Shown: positions 45,701 to 53,992 of the stretch, piece by piece
How the letters are laid out: every line of letters starts with the position of its first letter
Position numbering within the stretch: position 1 is the stretch's first letter
Assembly: GCF_014648415.1 (NCBI RefSeq)
Contig: NZ_BMRB01000002.1
Location: 1,261,260-1,325,259, forward strand
DNA length: 64,000 bases
Source of the DNA: Actinokineospora fastidiosa
GTDB lineage: Bacteria; Actinomycetota; Actinomycetes; Mycobacteriales; Pseudonocardiaceae
Direction of reading: 5' to 3'
Notes under the pieces: generated by a model
What the model was told of the DNA's origin: nothing
What the model saw: the letters and a program-made list of their open reading frames with translations, nothing else
Databases searched by the model: none
Program-made: the position numbers and the translations under genes

Positions 45701-48700
45701 TCCTGGCCGAGGACCGCGAGACCGAGGTCCGCACCCGGCTCACCGAGCGGCCGGACGGCACGGCGGCGCTGACCATCAGCAGCCGCGCCGCGGGCGACGC
45801 CGTCGACCGGCGCCACGCCACCGCCGAGATCACCCGCCCGGACGAGGGCGGCGGGACGGTCGCGGGCCTGCGCGCCGCGGCCGCCGACGCGGGCGAGCCG
45901 GACTCGGTGCTGACCGGCGAGGAGGTCTACCCCGGGTTCGCCGCCGTCGGCATGGCCTACGGCCCGCACTTCCAGCGCCTGCTGTCGACAGCACGGCATG
46001 GCGACTTCGCCACCGCCGACCTGCGCGGTTGCAGGCAGACGGGCGCGGAGCACCTGCCCCCGACGATCCTCGACGGCGCGCTGCACACGCTCGCGGGCCT
46101 CATCGACGACGGCGCCACCTACCTGCCCGTCCGCTTCGGCGGCGTCCGGCTGCTCCGCAAGCCGCGCGCCGAGCGCCTCCGGGTCCTGCTGCGGCTGCGC
46201 GAGACCGCGGCCGAGGGCGTCGACCTCGCCGCGGACCTGGTGATCCTGCAGGACGACCTGCCGGTGGCCGAGGTGGCCGACCTCGGGCTCAAGCGGCTGG
46301 CGGACGAGACCGGCGGCCGGGGCAGGGCGTTCCTGCACCGTCCGGTCTGGCTCAAGCGGTCCCAGCGTGGGCCGGTCATCGAGCAGCCCCGACGGGTCCT
46401 GGCCGTGGGCGGCCGGGGTGATGCCTTGGCGGGCCACGCCGCCGAGTCCGCTGTGGAGGTGGTGGTCGCGGGCGACGCCGCCGAGGCGGGCGCGCTGCTG
46501 CGGGCGGAAGCGTTCACCGACGTGTGCTGGTTCTGGCGCGCGCAGGGCGGCGCGACCACCGAGCCGGGCCTGCGCGCCGAGTGCGAGGACAACTACCGGG
46601 ACCTGCTCGCCCTGCTGGCCGTGCTCGACAGCGCCGGGTTCGGCGGCGACCAGCGGCTGTGGCTGGTCACCGAGCGCGCGCAGGTGCTGCCCGGGGACCC
46701 GGTGACCGACCTGTCGGCCGCGGCGACCCTCTGGGGCTTCGGGCACTCGCTGCTCAACGAGCGCCCCGGCTACCGGACCACGCTGATCGACCTCCCGGAA
46801 GACGGGCAGGCGCACCTTGTCGACGAGCTGCGCTGCCGCGACGGCGGCGAGTTCCAGCTCGGCTACCGCGACGGCCACCGGCACGTGCGGCGGCTGCTGC
46901 CGCTGCGCCCCGGCCGGGACGGCGAGGAGAACATCGCGCTGGCGGTCAAGGACCACGGCAGCTTCGCGGGCGTGCGGGCCGTCCCGGCCGAGTCCGTCGC
47001 GCCGGTCGGCGCGGAGATCCAGGTCCGGGTGCACGCCGCGGGGCTCAACTTCAAGGACGTGCTCAACGCCCTGGGCATGCTCAAGGAGCACGCCGAGAGC
47101 CAGGGCGTGGAGTACCGGCCGCTGCCGCTGGGCTTCGAGTGCTCCGGCACCGTCGTCGCGGCGGGCCCGGACGCGGAGTTCGAGGTCGGCGCCGAGGTGA
47201 TCGTCAACTACGCCGGGCTGATGCGGCGGCTGGCCACCGTGCCGTCGTCGGCCGCGGTGCGCAGGCCGGAGCGGATCAGCGCCGTCGAGGGCGCGGGCCT
47301 GGCCTCGGCCTACGTCACCGCGCACTACGCGCTGCACGGCCTGGCCGGGATCAAGGCGGGCGACCGGGTGCTGATCCACGCCGCGGCGGGCGGGGTCGGG
47401 CAGGCGGCGGTCCAGCTGGCCATGGCGGCGGGCGCGGAGGTGTTCGCCACCGCGAGCCCGCCCAAGTGGGACGTGCTGCGCGCGCAGGGCGTGCGCCACC
47501 TGATGAACTCGCGCACGCTCGACTTCGCCGACGAGATCATGGCGGCGACCGGCGGCGCCGGGGTCGACGTCATCCTCAACAGCCTCAACAAGGACTTCAT
47601 CCCCGCGGGACTGCGCGCGCTCGGCCGCGGCGGCCGGTTCGTGGAGCTGGGCAAGGTGGGCGTGTGGACCACCGAGGAGGTGGCCGCGGCCCGCCCGGAC
47701 GTCCGCTACCACAACTTCGACCTCAGCGAGCTGCCCGAGGACGAGGTGGTCGCGCTCAACAAGCGGGTGCTGACCGAGGTCGCCGACCGGATCGGCGCGG
47801 GCGAGCTGGCGCCGATCACCACCACCCGGTACTCCCTCGACGAGGTCGAGGAGGCCTTCGGCGTGCTCAGCCGGGGCGCCAACGTCGGCAAGCTGGTCAT
47901 CGCGTTCGCCGAGGAGCCCGCGCCGCGCCCCGCGCCGGTGCGCGCCGACCGCACGTACCTGATCACCGGAGGCCTCGGCGCGCTGGGCCTGGTGACCGCC
48001 CGCAAGCTCGTCGAGCTGGGGGCCAGGCACCTGGTGCTGGTCGGCAGGCAGGGCATCCCCCGGCCGGACGCCGCGCACCTGCTCGACCGGCTCGGCCCCG
48101 CCGAGGTCACCGTGTGCCGGGGCGACGTCGGCGACCGGGCGGACCTGCGCCGGATCGAGGCAGTGCTGGCCGGGCTCCCGCACCCGCTCGGCGGCATCGT
48201 GCACGCCGCGGGCGGCCTCGCCGACGCGCCGGTCTCGGCGCAGACCTGGGAGAGCGTCGACACCGTCTTCCAGTCCAAGGTGTACGGCGGCTGGCTGCTG
48301 CACGAGTTCGCCGCGACGCGGCCGGACCTCGACTTCTTCGTGCTCTACTCCTCCGCCGCCTCGGTCGTCGGCGGTCCAGGGCAGGCCAACTACGCGGCCG
48401 CGAACGCCTTCCTCGACCAGCTGGCCCACCACCGGGTCCGCGACGGCCTGCCCGCCCTGTCGCTCAACTGGGGCCCGGTCGCCCAGCTCGGCATGTCCGC
48501 GCGGCTGAGCGAGCAGCACGCCAAGGCGTTCGAGGACGACGGCGTCGCGTTCTTCAGCCCGGCCAGGGCGATGCGCGCGCTGGAGGCGCTGCTCGGCGGC
48601 CCGGTCGCCCAGGCCGCGGTCGGCGAGTGCGACTGGAACCGGTTCGTCTCGACCAAGCCGATCACCAACGCGCTCTACCAGGAGCTGACCCGCGACACGG

Positions 48701-49005
48701 CCGCCACGGCAGCCGGGCTCGACCTGGACGCGCTGCGGTCGGCGCCGGACGCCGAGCGGCTCGCCGCGATCGACCGGTTCATCCGGGCGAAGGTGGCCGA
48801 CGTGCTGCACTTCACCGACCTCGACGACATCGACTCGCGGGCCCGCTTCGCCCAGCTCGGCCTGGACTCGCTGGTCGCGGTCGAGCTGAAGAACGCGCTG
48901 GAGGTCGCCTTCGGCGTCGCGCTGCCCGCCACCGTCGCCTTCGACCACCCGACCGCGCACGACCTGGCCGGGTTCCTCGACGGCCAGATCACGGCCGCGG
49001 TCTGA
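42787..49005 (+). CDS. Single-module fully reducing type I polyketide synthase (KS-AT-DH-ER-KR-ACP)
   Basis: 2072 residues. Ketosynthase about 15-440 (Cys187 in DTACASS, His322 in EAHGTGT, His362 in NVGHLEP). Acyltransferase about 535-850 (Ser629 in GHSIG; HAFH at about 728 points to malonyl-CoA). Dehydratase about 895-1165 (His930 in DHVIAGQVVFP, Asp in DGALH). Structural KR subdomain about 1190-1380. Enoylreductase about 1385-1700 (HAAAGGVGQ at 1531). Ketoreductase about 1715-1900 (GGLGALG; Tyr1869 in NYAAANA). ACP about 1985-2065 (Ser2028 in LGLDSL). No loading module, docking domain or thioesterase was seen, so it probably acts iteratively to make a saturated acyl chain. GTG 42787 follows GTGGAGG with 6 nt spacing. 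The thioesterase gene follows 16 nt after the stop. Confidence 0.95.
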   Translation: MVPSVPVGRADQRDEPIAIVGIGLRFPGGARTPAEFAEFLRDGRSGIRPVPDDRWDVAAFQAEPGVEKGRIQSPGGGFLDRIDEFDAGFFGISPKEAQYTDPQQRMLLETTWEALEDATIDPAAFRGGNGGVYVGAGSIDYAMELTTLPNEELDGHLAAGITFFPMSGRLSYFLDWHGPSMTIDTACASSLTALHQAVVGLRRGECEIAVCAGVNALHYPRTSVIFSHANMLAPDGQCKTFDDAANGYVRAEGCGALVLMRLSDAERDGATVVAVIRGSAVGQDGDGPGLSVPNGAAQVRVMRAALADAGLSPADISYVEAHGTGTPLGDPIEMGAISDVFAESHTPDAPIPVGSVKTNVGHLEPVAGIVGVVKAVLQIRDRMIYPHLNLTTPSGRIPWQRYPVTVPTECVPWTAERRRALVNSFGFAGTIAAAVIEEPAPVSARPAPVDGPHVFTLSAKSKRSLRNQVERYRAHLAERPGIDVGDLCYTAAVGRSHFRLRVGAVVADRAQLADFLDRQAEKLAGDAAGAAEIGKVAFLFSGQGTQYPGMGAALYRRYPRFRAAFDECDALFAQHLGRSVRAIAFGEVERPEELDQTLYTQSALFCLEYALAALWLSWGVRPSVLIGHSIGEVVAAAVAEVFSLPDAVRLVAARARLMQSVAAPGGMAAVRAPADDVAPLLSGHPDLAVAAVNSPTQCVISGGVAALDAVSADLADRGIEVTRLAVSHAFHSPLMAEVFDEFRAAIADIAFARPRLTVISNVTGKVARAAELRDPEYWVRHIAEPVRFAAGMAELQRRGPHVIVEVGPSAALTALAKRCVTAEDHRWAQSTDKADDGSTIQRALIQLYTAGAAIRWRQVHHGRECRRITLPTYGFDRRRHWLPVAAARTVAGADHPLLGTEVTTAEQAAQGVREFRSRLSPRCPDYLADHVIAGQVVFPGAGYVEMAFALQDAVYGETGATVSDLRISEPLFLAEDRETEVRTRLTERPDGTAALTISSRAAGDAVDRRHATAEITRPDEGGGTVAGLRAAAADAGEPDSVLTGEEVYPGFAAVGMAYGPHFQRLLSTARHGDFATADLRGCRQTGAEHLPPTILDGALHTLAGLIDDGATYLPVRFGGVRLLRKPRAERLRVLLRLRETAAEGVDLAADLVILQDDLPVAEVADLGLKRLADETGGRGRAFLHRPVWLKRSQRGPVIEQPRRVLAVGGRGDALAGHAAESAVEVVVAGDAAEAGALLRAEAFTDVCWFWRAQGGATTEPGLRAECEDNYRDLLALLAVLDSAGFGGDQRLWLVTERAQVLPGDPVTDLSAAATLWGFGHSLLNERPGYRTTLIDLPEDGQAHLVDELRCRDGGEFQLGYRDGHRHVRRLLPLRPGRDGEENIALAVKDHGSFAGVRAVPAESVAPVGAEIQVRVHAAGLNFKDVLNALGMLKEHAESQGVEYRPLPLGFECSGTVVAAGPDAEFEVGAEVIVNYAGLMRRLATVPSSAAVRRPERISAVEGAGLASAYVTAHYALHGLAGIKAGDRVLIHAAAGGVGQAAVQLAMAAGAEVFATASPPKWDVLRAQGVRHLMNSRTLDFADEIMAATGGAGVDVILNSLNKDFIPAGLRALGRGGRFVELGKVGVWTTEEVAAARPDVRYHNFDLSELPEDEVVALNKRVLTEVADRIGAGELAPITTTRYSLDEVEEAFGVLSRGANVGKLVIAFAEEPAPRPAPVRADRTYLITGGLGALGLVTARKLVELGARHLVLVGRQGIPRPDAAHLLDRLGPAEVTVCRGDVGDRADLRRIEAVLAGLPHPLGGIVHAAGGLADAPVSAQTWESVDTVFQSKVYGGWLLHEFAATRPDLDFFVLYSSAASVVGGPGQANYAAANAFLDQLAHHRVRDGLPALSLNWGPVAQLGMSARLSEQHAKAFEDDGVAFFSPARAMRALEALLGGPVAQAAVGECDWNRFVSTKPITNALYQELTRDTAATAAGLDLDALRSAPDAERLAAIDRFIRAKVADVLHFTDLDDIDSRARFAQLGLDSLVAVELKNALEVAFGVALPATVAFDHPTAHDLAGFLDGQITAAV

Positions 49006-49021
49006 AGGGGGTCAGCGCGCC

Positions 49022-49774
49022 ATGTCGTCAGCAGGCTGGTTGCAGCCCGCGGAGGCCGCGGCGGAGGCCGACCTGCGCCTGCTGCTGTTCCCGCCAGCGG
49101 GCGCGGGCGGGACGGTCTTCCGGGACTGGTTCGGCCTGCTCCCCCGCGACGTCGCCGCCCAGGTGGTCACCCTGCCCGGCCGACTCGACCGGCGGTCGGA
49201 GCCCGCGCACACCGACTTCGGCGTCCTCGTCGACGCGCTGTGGGCGGGGCTGGAGCCGGAGCTGGACGGCAGGCCGTACGCGTTCTTCGGCCACAGCATG
49301 GGCGCGATGATCGCCTACGCGCTGACCCAGGCGATCGAGCGCGAGGGGGCCGACCCGCCGGTCCTGCTCGCGGCCTCGGCGTGGGCGCCGGTCGGGTTCG
49401 CGCGGCCGACCGTCGAGCACGCGCGCCAGCCCGAGCCCGGGCTGATCGCGTGGCTGCGGGACACCGGGTCGCTGCCCGAGGAGATCATCGCCGACCCGGG
49501 CGCGCTGGCCATGGTGCTCCCGGCGCTGCGCGCGGACCTGGAGCTGTGCGCGGACTACACCGACGACGACACCGTGATCGACTGCCCTGTCGTCACCTAC
49601 AGCGGGCGGCTCGACCCGCTGCTCGCCCCGGGCGCGATGGACTCGTGGGCGCCGAGGACCGCCAAGCACCTCGGCCACCGCGAGTTCCCCGGCCACCACT
49701 TCTACCTGATCGACCACACCATCGGGGTCGTCACCGATGTGGCGGGCAACCTCCGCGCGGCGGCCCGGCCATGA
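49022..49774 (+). CDS. Type II (editing) thioesterase
   Basis: 250 residues of the GrsT/RifR type: the opening LRLLLFPPAGAGGTVFRDWF, catalytic Ser in FFGHSMGAMIAYAL (about residue 92), Asp in YSGRLDPLL, and His in FPGHHFYLIDH (about 226). It removes stalled or short acyl groups from the carrier protein, or releases the chain from the preceding synthase, which lacks its own thioesterase. It follows the polyketide synthase directly and is probably translated from the same mRNA. Confidence 0.92.
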   Translation: MSSAGWLQPAEAAAEADLRLLLFPPAGAGGTVFRDWFGLLPRDVAAQVVTLPGRLDRRSEPAHTDFGVLVDALWAGLEPELDGRPYAFFGHSMGAMIAYALTQAIEREGADPPVLLAASAWAPVGFARPTVEHARQPEPGLIAWLRDTGSLPEEIIADPGALAMVLPALRADLELCADYTDDDTVIDCPVVTYSGRLDPLLAPGAMDSWAPRTAKHLGHREFPGHHFYLIDHTIGVVTDVAGNLRAAARP

Positions 49775-49811
49775 TCGAACCCATGAGAACCCCACACCCG
49801 AGGAGCAGGCG

Positions 49812-50273
49812 ATGACCGAGCTGACCGAGCACCCGGAGTACGGCGTGGTGGCCGTGCTCCCGGTCCACTTCGGCGACCTGGACGCGATGGGACAGCTGCA
49901 CAACGCGCGCTACATCAACCTGGTCGAGCAGGCGGGCGAGGCCGTGCTCGCCCGCGTCGGCCTCGGCTACCGCGACGGCGCGATCACCCATCCGGACATG
50001 TTCGCCGCCATCCGCGAACTGCACATCTCCTACCAGTTCCCGGTGCGGTCCACCGGTCCGGTCGCCGTGCACCTCTGGATCGAGTCGCTGGGCACCTCCA
50101 GCCTCCGCTGGGGCTTCCGCGTGCACTCCGTCGACGGCGCGGTCACCCACGCCGAGGGGCACCGCACCGTCGTCAAGGTCGACCCCGCCACCGGGCGGTC
50201 CGCGCCGTGGACCGACGAGACCCGCGCGGCGACGACCGGGCTCATGCGCGAGCCCGCGGCCAGTACGTCCTGA
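49812..50273 (+). CDS. Hotdog-fold (4HBT) acyl-thioesterase
   Basis: 153 residues. VHFGDLDAMGQLHNARYINL has the D-x-x-G-x-x-(H/N)N-x-x-Y core of 4-hydroxybenzoyl-CoA thioesterases with the catalytic Asp about residue 22, and GHRTVVKVDPATGRSAPWTD closes the fold. AGGAG (49801-49805) precedes ATG 49812. It may hydrolyse the polyketide thioester, complementing the type II thioesterase. Confidence 0.85.
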   Translation: MTELTEHPEYGVVAVLPVHFGDLDAMGQLHNARYINLVEQAGEAVLARVGLGYRDGAITHPDMFAAIRELHISYQFPVRSTGPVAVHLWIESLGTSSLRWGFRVHSVDGAVTHAEGHRTVVKVDPATGRSAPWTDETRAATTGLMREPAASTS

Positions 50274-50311
50274 GTAGACATATTCGGGGAACTCCACAGA
50301 GAAGGTGACGT

Positions 50312-51142
50312 GTGAACGACAACCGGAACGCCAAGGCCAGCGCGTTCAAGGCACTGCACGCCGAGGGGGTGCTGGTGCTGCCCAACGCCTGGGACGCGGG
50401 CAGCGCCGCGCTGATCGCGCGCAGCGGCGCGCGGGCGGTGGCCACCACCAGCGGCGGGGTCTCCTGGGCGCTGGGCAGGCCGGACGGGCAGGCGCTGACC
50501 CGCGAGGAGATGGCCGGTCAGGTGCGGCGGATCTGCGCCGCTGTCGACCTGCCGGTCACCGCCGACATCGAGGGCGGCTACGGGCCCGACCCCGACGACG
50601 TGGCCGCGACCGTGGCCGCGGTGATCGACGCGGGCGCGGTCGGGGTGAACATCGAGGACTCCGTCGCCCCGGGGCAGCCGCTGTTCGGCATCGATGAGCA
50701 GTCGCGGCGGCTGCGGGCCGCGCGCTCGGCCGCGGAGGCCGCGGGCGTGCCCGACCTGGTGGTGAACGCCCGCACGGACGTCTACCTGTTCGGGATCGGC
50801 GCGGAGGAGGGCCGCTTCGACGACGTGGTCGCGCGCGGGCAGGCCTACGCCGACGCCGGGGCCGACTGCCTGTTCGTGCCCGGGCTGGTCGACCTGGAGG
50901 CCGTGGCCGCGCTGGTGAAGGCGGTGCCGCTGCCGGTCAACGTGATGGCCGGGCCCGGGGCGCCGACGGTGACCGAGTTCGAGGCCGCTGGCGCGCGGCG
51001 GGTCAGCGTGGGCACCGCGATCAGCCAGGCCGCGTACAGCCTGGCGCAGCGGGTCGCCGTGGAACTGGTCGAGCACGGCACGTACGGCGAGCTCGCGGGC
51101 GCGCTCGACTACATGAGCCTCAACAGCGTGTTCGGCCGGTAG
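50312..51142 (+). CDS. Isocitrate lyase / PEP mutase family enzyme
   Basis: 276 residues forming the alpha/beta barrel of the ICL/PEPM superfamily: LVLPNAWDAGSAALIARSGA, VTADIEGGYGPDPDD, the acidic metal site VGVNIEDS and VVNARTDVYLFG. The phosphonate PEP-mutase signature (EDKxxxxxNS) and the isocitrate lyase KKCGH motif are absent, so it is a generic C-C bond lyase or hydrolase of oxaloacetate-like acids. GTG 50312 follows GAAGG. It lies between the thioesterases and the exporter, and could supply or trim a small acid such as glyoxylate; that is inference. Confidence 0.82.
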   Translation: MNDNRNAKASAFKALHAEGVLVLPNAWDAGSAALIARSGARAVATTSGGVSWALGRPDGQALTREEMAGQVRRICAAVDLPVTADIEGGYGPDPDDVAATVAAVIDAGAVGVNIEDSVAPGQPLFGIDEQSRRLRAARSAAEAAGVPDLVVNARTDVYLFGIGAEEGRFDDVVARGQAYADAGADCLFVPGLVDLEAVAALVKAVPLPVNVMAGPGAPTVTEFEAAGARRVSVGTAISQAAYSLAQRVAVELVEHGTYGELAGALDYMSLNSVFGR

Positions 51143-51214
51143 GCGGGCTTTCCGCGCACGTCGGGACGCCCTGTCGCGGGCGTCCCGGCGTGCGCCGACT
51201 AGAGGGGGGACACG

Positions 51215-52444
51215 ATGACCGCGATCAAGACCGACGGCGGCGTCCTGGCCAGCGTGCGCGCCACGCCGGTCGCGGTCCGGTGCCTGCTGGGCGGGGTGCT
51301 GGTCAACCAGCTCGGCGCGTTCGTCCAGACGTTCATGGTGCTTTACCTGACGGTGCGGGGGTTCTCCCTCGCCCAGGCTGGCGCGGCGCTGACGGCGTAC
51401 AGCGCGGGCGCGGTCGCCGGGACTCTGATCGGCGGCGAACTCACCCACCGCATCGGGCCGCGCGCGACCATCACCGCGGCGATGGCGACGTCGGCCGTCG
51501 TCCTGGGCGTCGCCCCGCTGCTGAGCACACCCGGCCTGTACGCCGTGCTCCTGGTGGTGATGGCGCTCGCGGGCATGGCGACCCAGGCGTACCGGCCCGC
51601 CGCGGCGGTGCTGCTGAGCGACCTCATGCCCAACGAACACCGGGTGATGGCGTTCTCGATGATGCGGACGGCGATGAACGCCGGGGCCGCGGCCGGTCCG
51701 CTGCTGGCCGCCGGGCTGATCCTGCTCGACTGGGACCTGCTGTTCTACTTCGACGCCGTCACCGCGCTGGCCTTCGCCGTGCTGGCCCGCACACTGCTGC
51801 CGGACGCCCCCGCGCCGCGCGCGGAACCCGACGCGCCCGCCCGCGCCTCGGCGTACACCGCGCTGGTCCGCGACCGCCGGTTCCTGCTGTTCCTCACCGC
51901 GGCGCTGGTCGGCTCGATGGTCTACGTGCAGTACACCGTGGCGCTGCCGCTGAAGATCACCGGCGACGGCCACTCCACGACGCTCTACAGCGTCGTGCTC
52001 GCGACGGCGTCGCTCGTGCTGATCCTGGCCGAGCTGAAGGTGACCTCCTACGTCCGGCACTGGCCGCCGCACCTGGCGGGCGCGGCGGGCACGGTGGTGA
52101 TGGGCCTGGGCGTGGCCGGGTACGGGCTGGCCGACAGCGCCGTGCCGCTGCTGGCCACGACCGTCGTGTTCGTGGCGGGCATCATGATCAGCGGGCCGAG
52201 CATGTTCGCCCACCCCGCCACCTATCCCGTCGCGGTCAGGGCCCGCTACGTCGGCGCGCACCAGGCCGCGTTCGGGCTCGGCCTGGCCATCGGCCCGACC
52301 GTCGGCGTGCTGGCGTGGGCGGGCATGGGGAACGCGATCTGGCCGGTCTGCGGCCTCGCCTGCCTGGTGGCCGCGGCGTTCCTGCTCGCCGGGATGCGCC
52401 AGCCGCGAGAAATGGTCGGACATTCGATTCTGAATAACGACTGA
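51215..52444 (+). CDS. MFS transporter of the biosynthetic cluster
   Basis: 409 residues with twelve predicted membrane helices. Motif A-like GGELTHRIGPRATIT follows helix 2, and AVLLVVMALAGMATQAYRPA and FVAGIMISGPSMFAHPA are later helices. It follows the ICL-family gene by 72 bp. GAGGGGGG lies upstream of ATG 51215. It is probably the exporter or self-protection pump for the cluster product. Confidence 0.88.
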   Translation: MTAIKTDGGVLASVRATPVAVRCLLGGVLVNQLGAFVQTFMVLYLTVRGFSLAQAGAALTAYSAGAVAGTLIGGELTHRIGPRATITAAMATSAVVLGVAPLLSTPGLYAVLLVVMALAGMATQAYRPAAAVLLSDLMPNEHRVMAFSMMRTAMNAGAAAGPLLAAGLILLDWDLLFYFDAVTALAFAVLARTLLPDAPAPRAEPDAPARASAYTALVRDRRFLLFLTAALVGSMVYVQYTVALPLKITGDGHSTTLYSVVLATASLVLILAELKVTSYVRHWPPHLAGAAGTVVMGLGVAGYGLADSAVPLLATTVVFVAGIMISGPSMFAHPATYPVAVRARYVGAHQAAFGLGLAIGPTVGVLAWAGMGNAIWPVCGLACLVAAAFLLAGMRQPREMVGHSILNND

Positions 52445-52569
52445 CAACGGCCGCACAGCCCACTGACAAAACACGAAAAGCTTCCAAGATAGGCCGATCG
52501 GTGGCTGGTAGCCGCACCGCGGATTGCGCACAGTTATCGACAATCGGCACGCAATGGGAGGCTTCGAGA

Positions 52570-53874
52570 ATGGGCAGGCCAGAGAAACCCGTCGACTCGA
52601 CGGGCGGTGCGGTGGCCGCGTTCGCAAGCGAACTGCGCGCGCTGCGCGCGAAAGCGGGGAATCCGACATACCGGGACATGGCGCGCACGGCGCTCTATTC
52701 GTCGTCCGTGCTCTCCAGCGCGGCGAGCGGGCGGCGGCTGCCGACGCTCAAGGTAGCGCTGGCCTTCGCCGCGGCGTGCGGGGGCGACCGGGAGACCTGG
52801 CGGCGGCGCTGGCTGGCCGCCGCGGACGCCCGGCCCGCCGAGCAGGTCGAGCCGCCCGCGCGGGCGGGCCTGCCCCGGCCCGCGCAGCTCCCGCTGCGGC
52901 CGCGCGGGCTGGTCGGGCGCGACGCCGAGCTGGCCGGGCTGGCCGCGCGCGCCGGGGCCCCGGTGCTCGTCTGCGGGCCGGTCGGGGTGGGCAAGAGCCA
53001 TCTCGCGCTGCGCCACGCGCACGACATCGCGCCCGCCATGGTCGACGGCCAGCTCTACGCCGACCTCGCGCCGCTGCCGGACGGCCCGGCGGGCGCCGCT
53101 GCGGTGCTCGCGGGCTTCCTGACCGCGCTGGGCGTGCCCGGCACGGCGCTGCCCGCCTCGGTCGACCAGCGCGCGGGGCTGTACCGGTCGCTGCTGGCCG
53201 AACGGCGGCTCGTGGTGCTCATGGACAACGTCCGCGACGAGCGCCAGGTCCGCCCGCTGCTGGCCGAGACCCGCACCAGCGTGACCATCGTCGTCAGCCG
53301 CTCGTCGCTGCCCGGCCTGCACGGCGTGCCGAGGACCCGGCTGGACGTGCTGCCCAGGGCCGACGCGGCGGCGATGATCGCCGCGGCGGCGGGCGGGCGG
53401 GCCGCGGCGGACCCGGCCGCCCGCGACCGGCTGGCCGCGCTGTGCGGGGACCTGCCGCTGGCCCTGGACATCCTCGCCCGCAAGCTCGTGTCCAACCCGC
53501 ACGTGCCGCTGGGCGCGGTGGCGGCCAGGCTTGCCGAGCCCGGCGCGGCGCTGCGCTGGCTGCGCGTCGGCGACCTGTCGGTGCGCGAGTCGCTGGACTC
53601 GGCGTGCCTGCGGCTGAGCGCGCCCGCGTGGGCGCTGCTGACCGGGCTCGCCACGCTGCCCGCCGACCGCCCGGTGGTCTGGGCGTGCGGCCGGGTGGAC
53701 GGGGCGGGCGAGCCCGTCGCCGAGGACCTGGTGGTCGAGCTGGCCGACGCCGGGCTGCTGCGCCACGGCGACCGCGCTGGCGCCTACCTGCTCGATCCGC
53801 TCGTGCGCGCATTCGTGACGACCGCGATGGCGGTGCTCGACGGCCCCGCGAATCGGGAATTGATTCACCGTTGA
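52570..53874 (+). CDS. NB-ARC ATPase regulator with N-terminal HTH
   Basis: 434 residues. The N-terminus (about 10-85; FASELRALRAKAGNPTYRDM, then ALYSSSVLSSAASGRRLPTL) is an actinomycete HTH region, and the rest is an NB-ARC/STAND ATPase (about 115-420) with the P-loop GPVGVGKSHLALRHA, Walker B LVVLMDNV and the GLPL-like CGDLPLALDI. It lacks the SARP BTAD domain and TPR tail of AfsR. ATG 52570 has GGAGG 9 nt upstream. It sits between the MFS gene and the nitrogen-nitrogen cassette and is the likely pathway-specific regulator. Confidence 0.85.
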   Translation: MGRPEKPVDSTGGAVAAFASELRALRAKAGNPTYRDMARTALYSSSVLSSAASGRRLPTLKVALAFAAACGGDRETWRRRWLAAADARPAEQVEPPARAGLPRPAQLPLRPRGLVGRDAELAGLAARAGAPVLVCGPVGVGKSHLALRHAHDIAPAMVDGQLYADLAPLPDGPAGAAAVLAGFLTALGVPGTALPASVDQRAGLYRSLLAERRLVVLMDNVRDERQVRPLLAETRTSVTIVVSRSSLPGLHGVPRTRLDVLPRADAAAMIAAAAGGRAAADPAARDRLAALCGDLPLALDILARKLVSNPHVPLGAVAARLAEPGAALRWLRVGDLSVRESLDSACLRLSAPAWALLTGLATLPADRPVVWACGRVDGAGEPVAEDLVVELADAGLLRHGDRAGAYLLDPLVRAFVTTAMAVLDGPANRELIHR

Positions 53875-53992
53875 TTCGGCGATGCGGATGAGCGCGAAGT
53901 CAAACCGGCCCGCGACTTGAATTGAGGACAGATCACGCCGACGGGGTGGATGTCGATTCTCTCCCCCCGCCGAGCGCACACCGCAGAGCACG

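Noticed and set aside
42706..48960. A 2084-codon open frame on the minus strand opposite the polyketide synthase
   Set aside because: It shows no domain and is Gly/Arg/Ala/Val-rich as expected from the antisense of high-GC coding DNA. The + strand frame carries all catalytic motifs.
50312..51142. Phosphonate biosynthesis by PEP mutase
   Set aside because: The EDKxxxxxNS signature is absent (VGVNIEDS followed by other residues) and no phosphonopyruvate decarboxylase is nearby.
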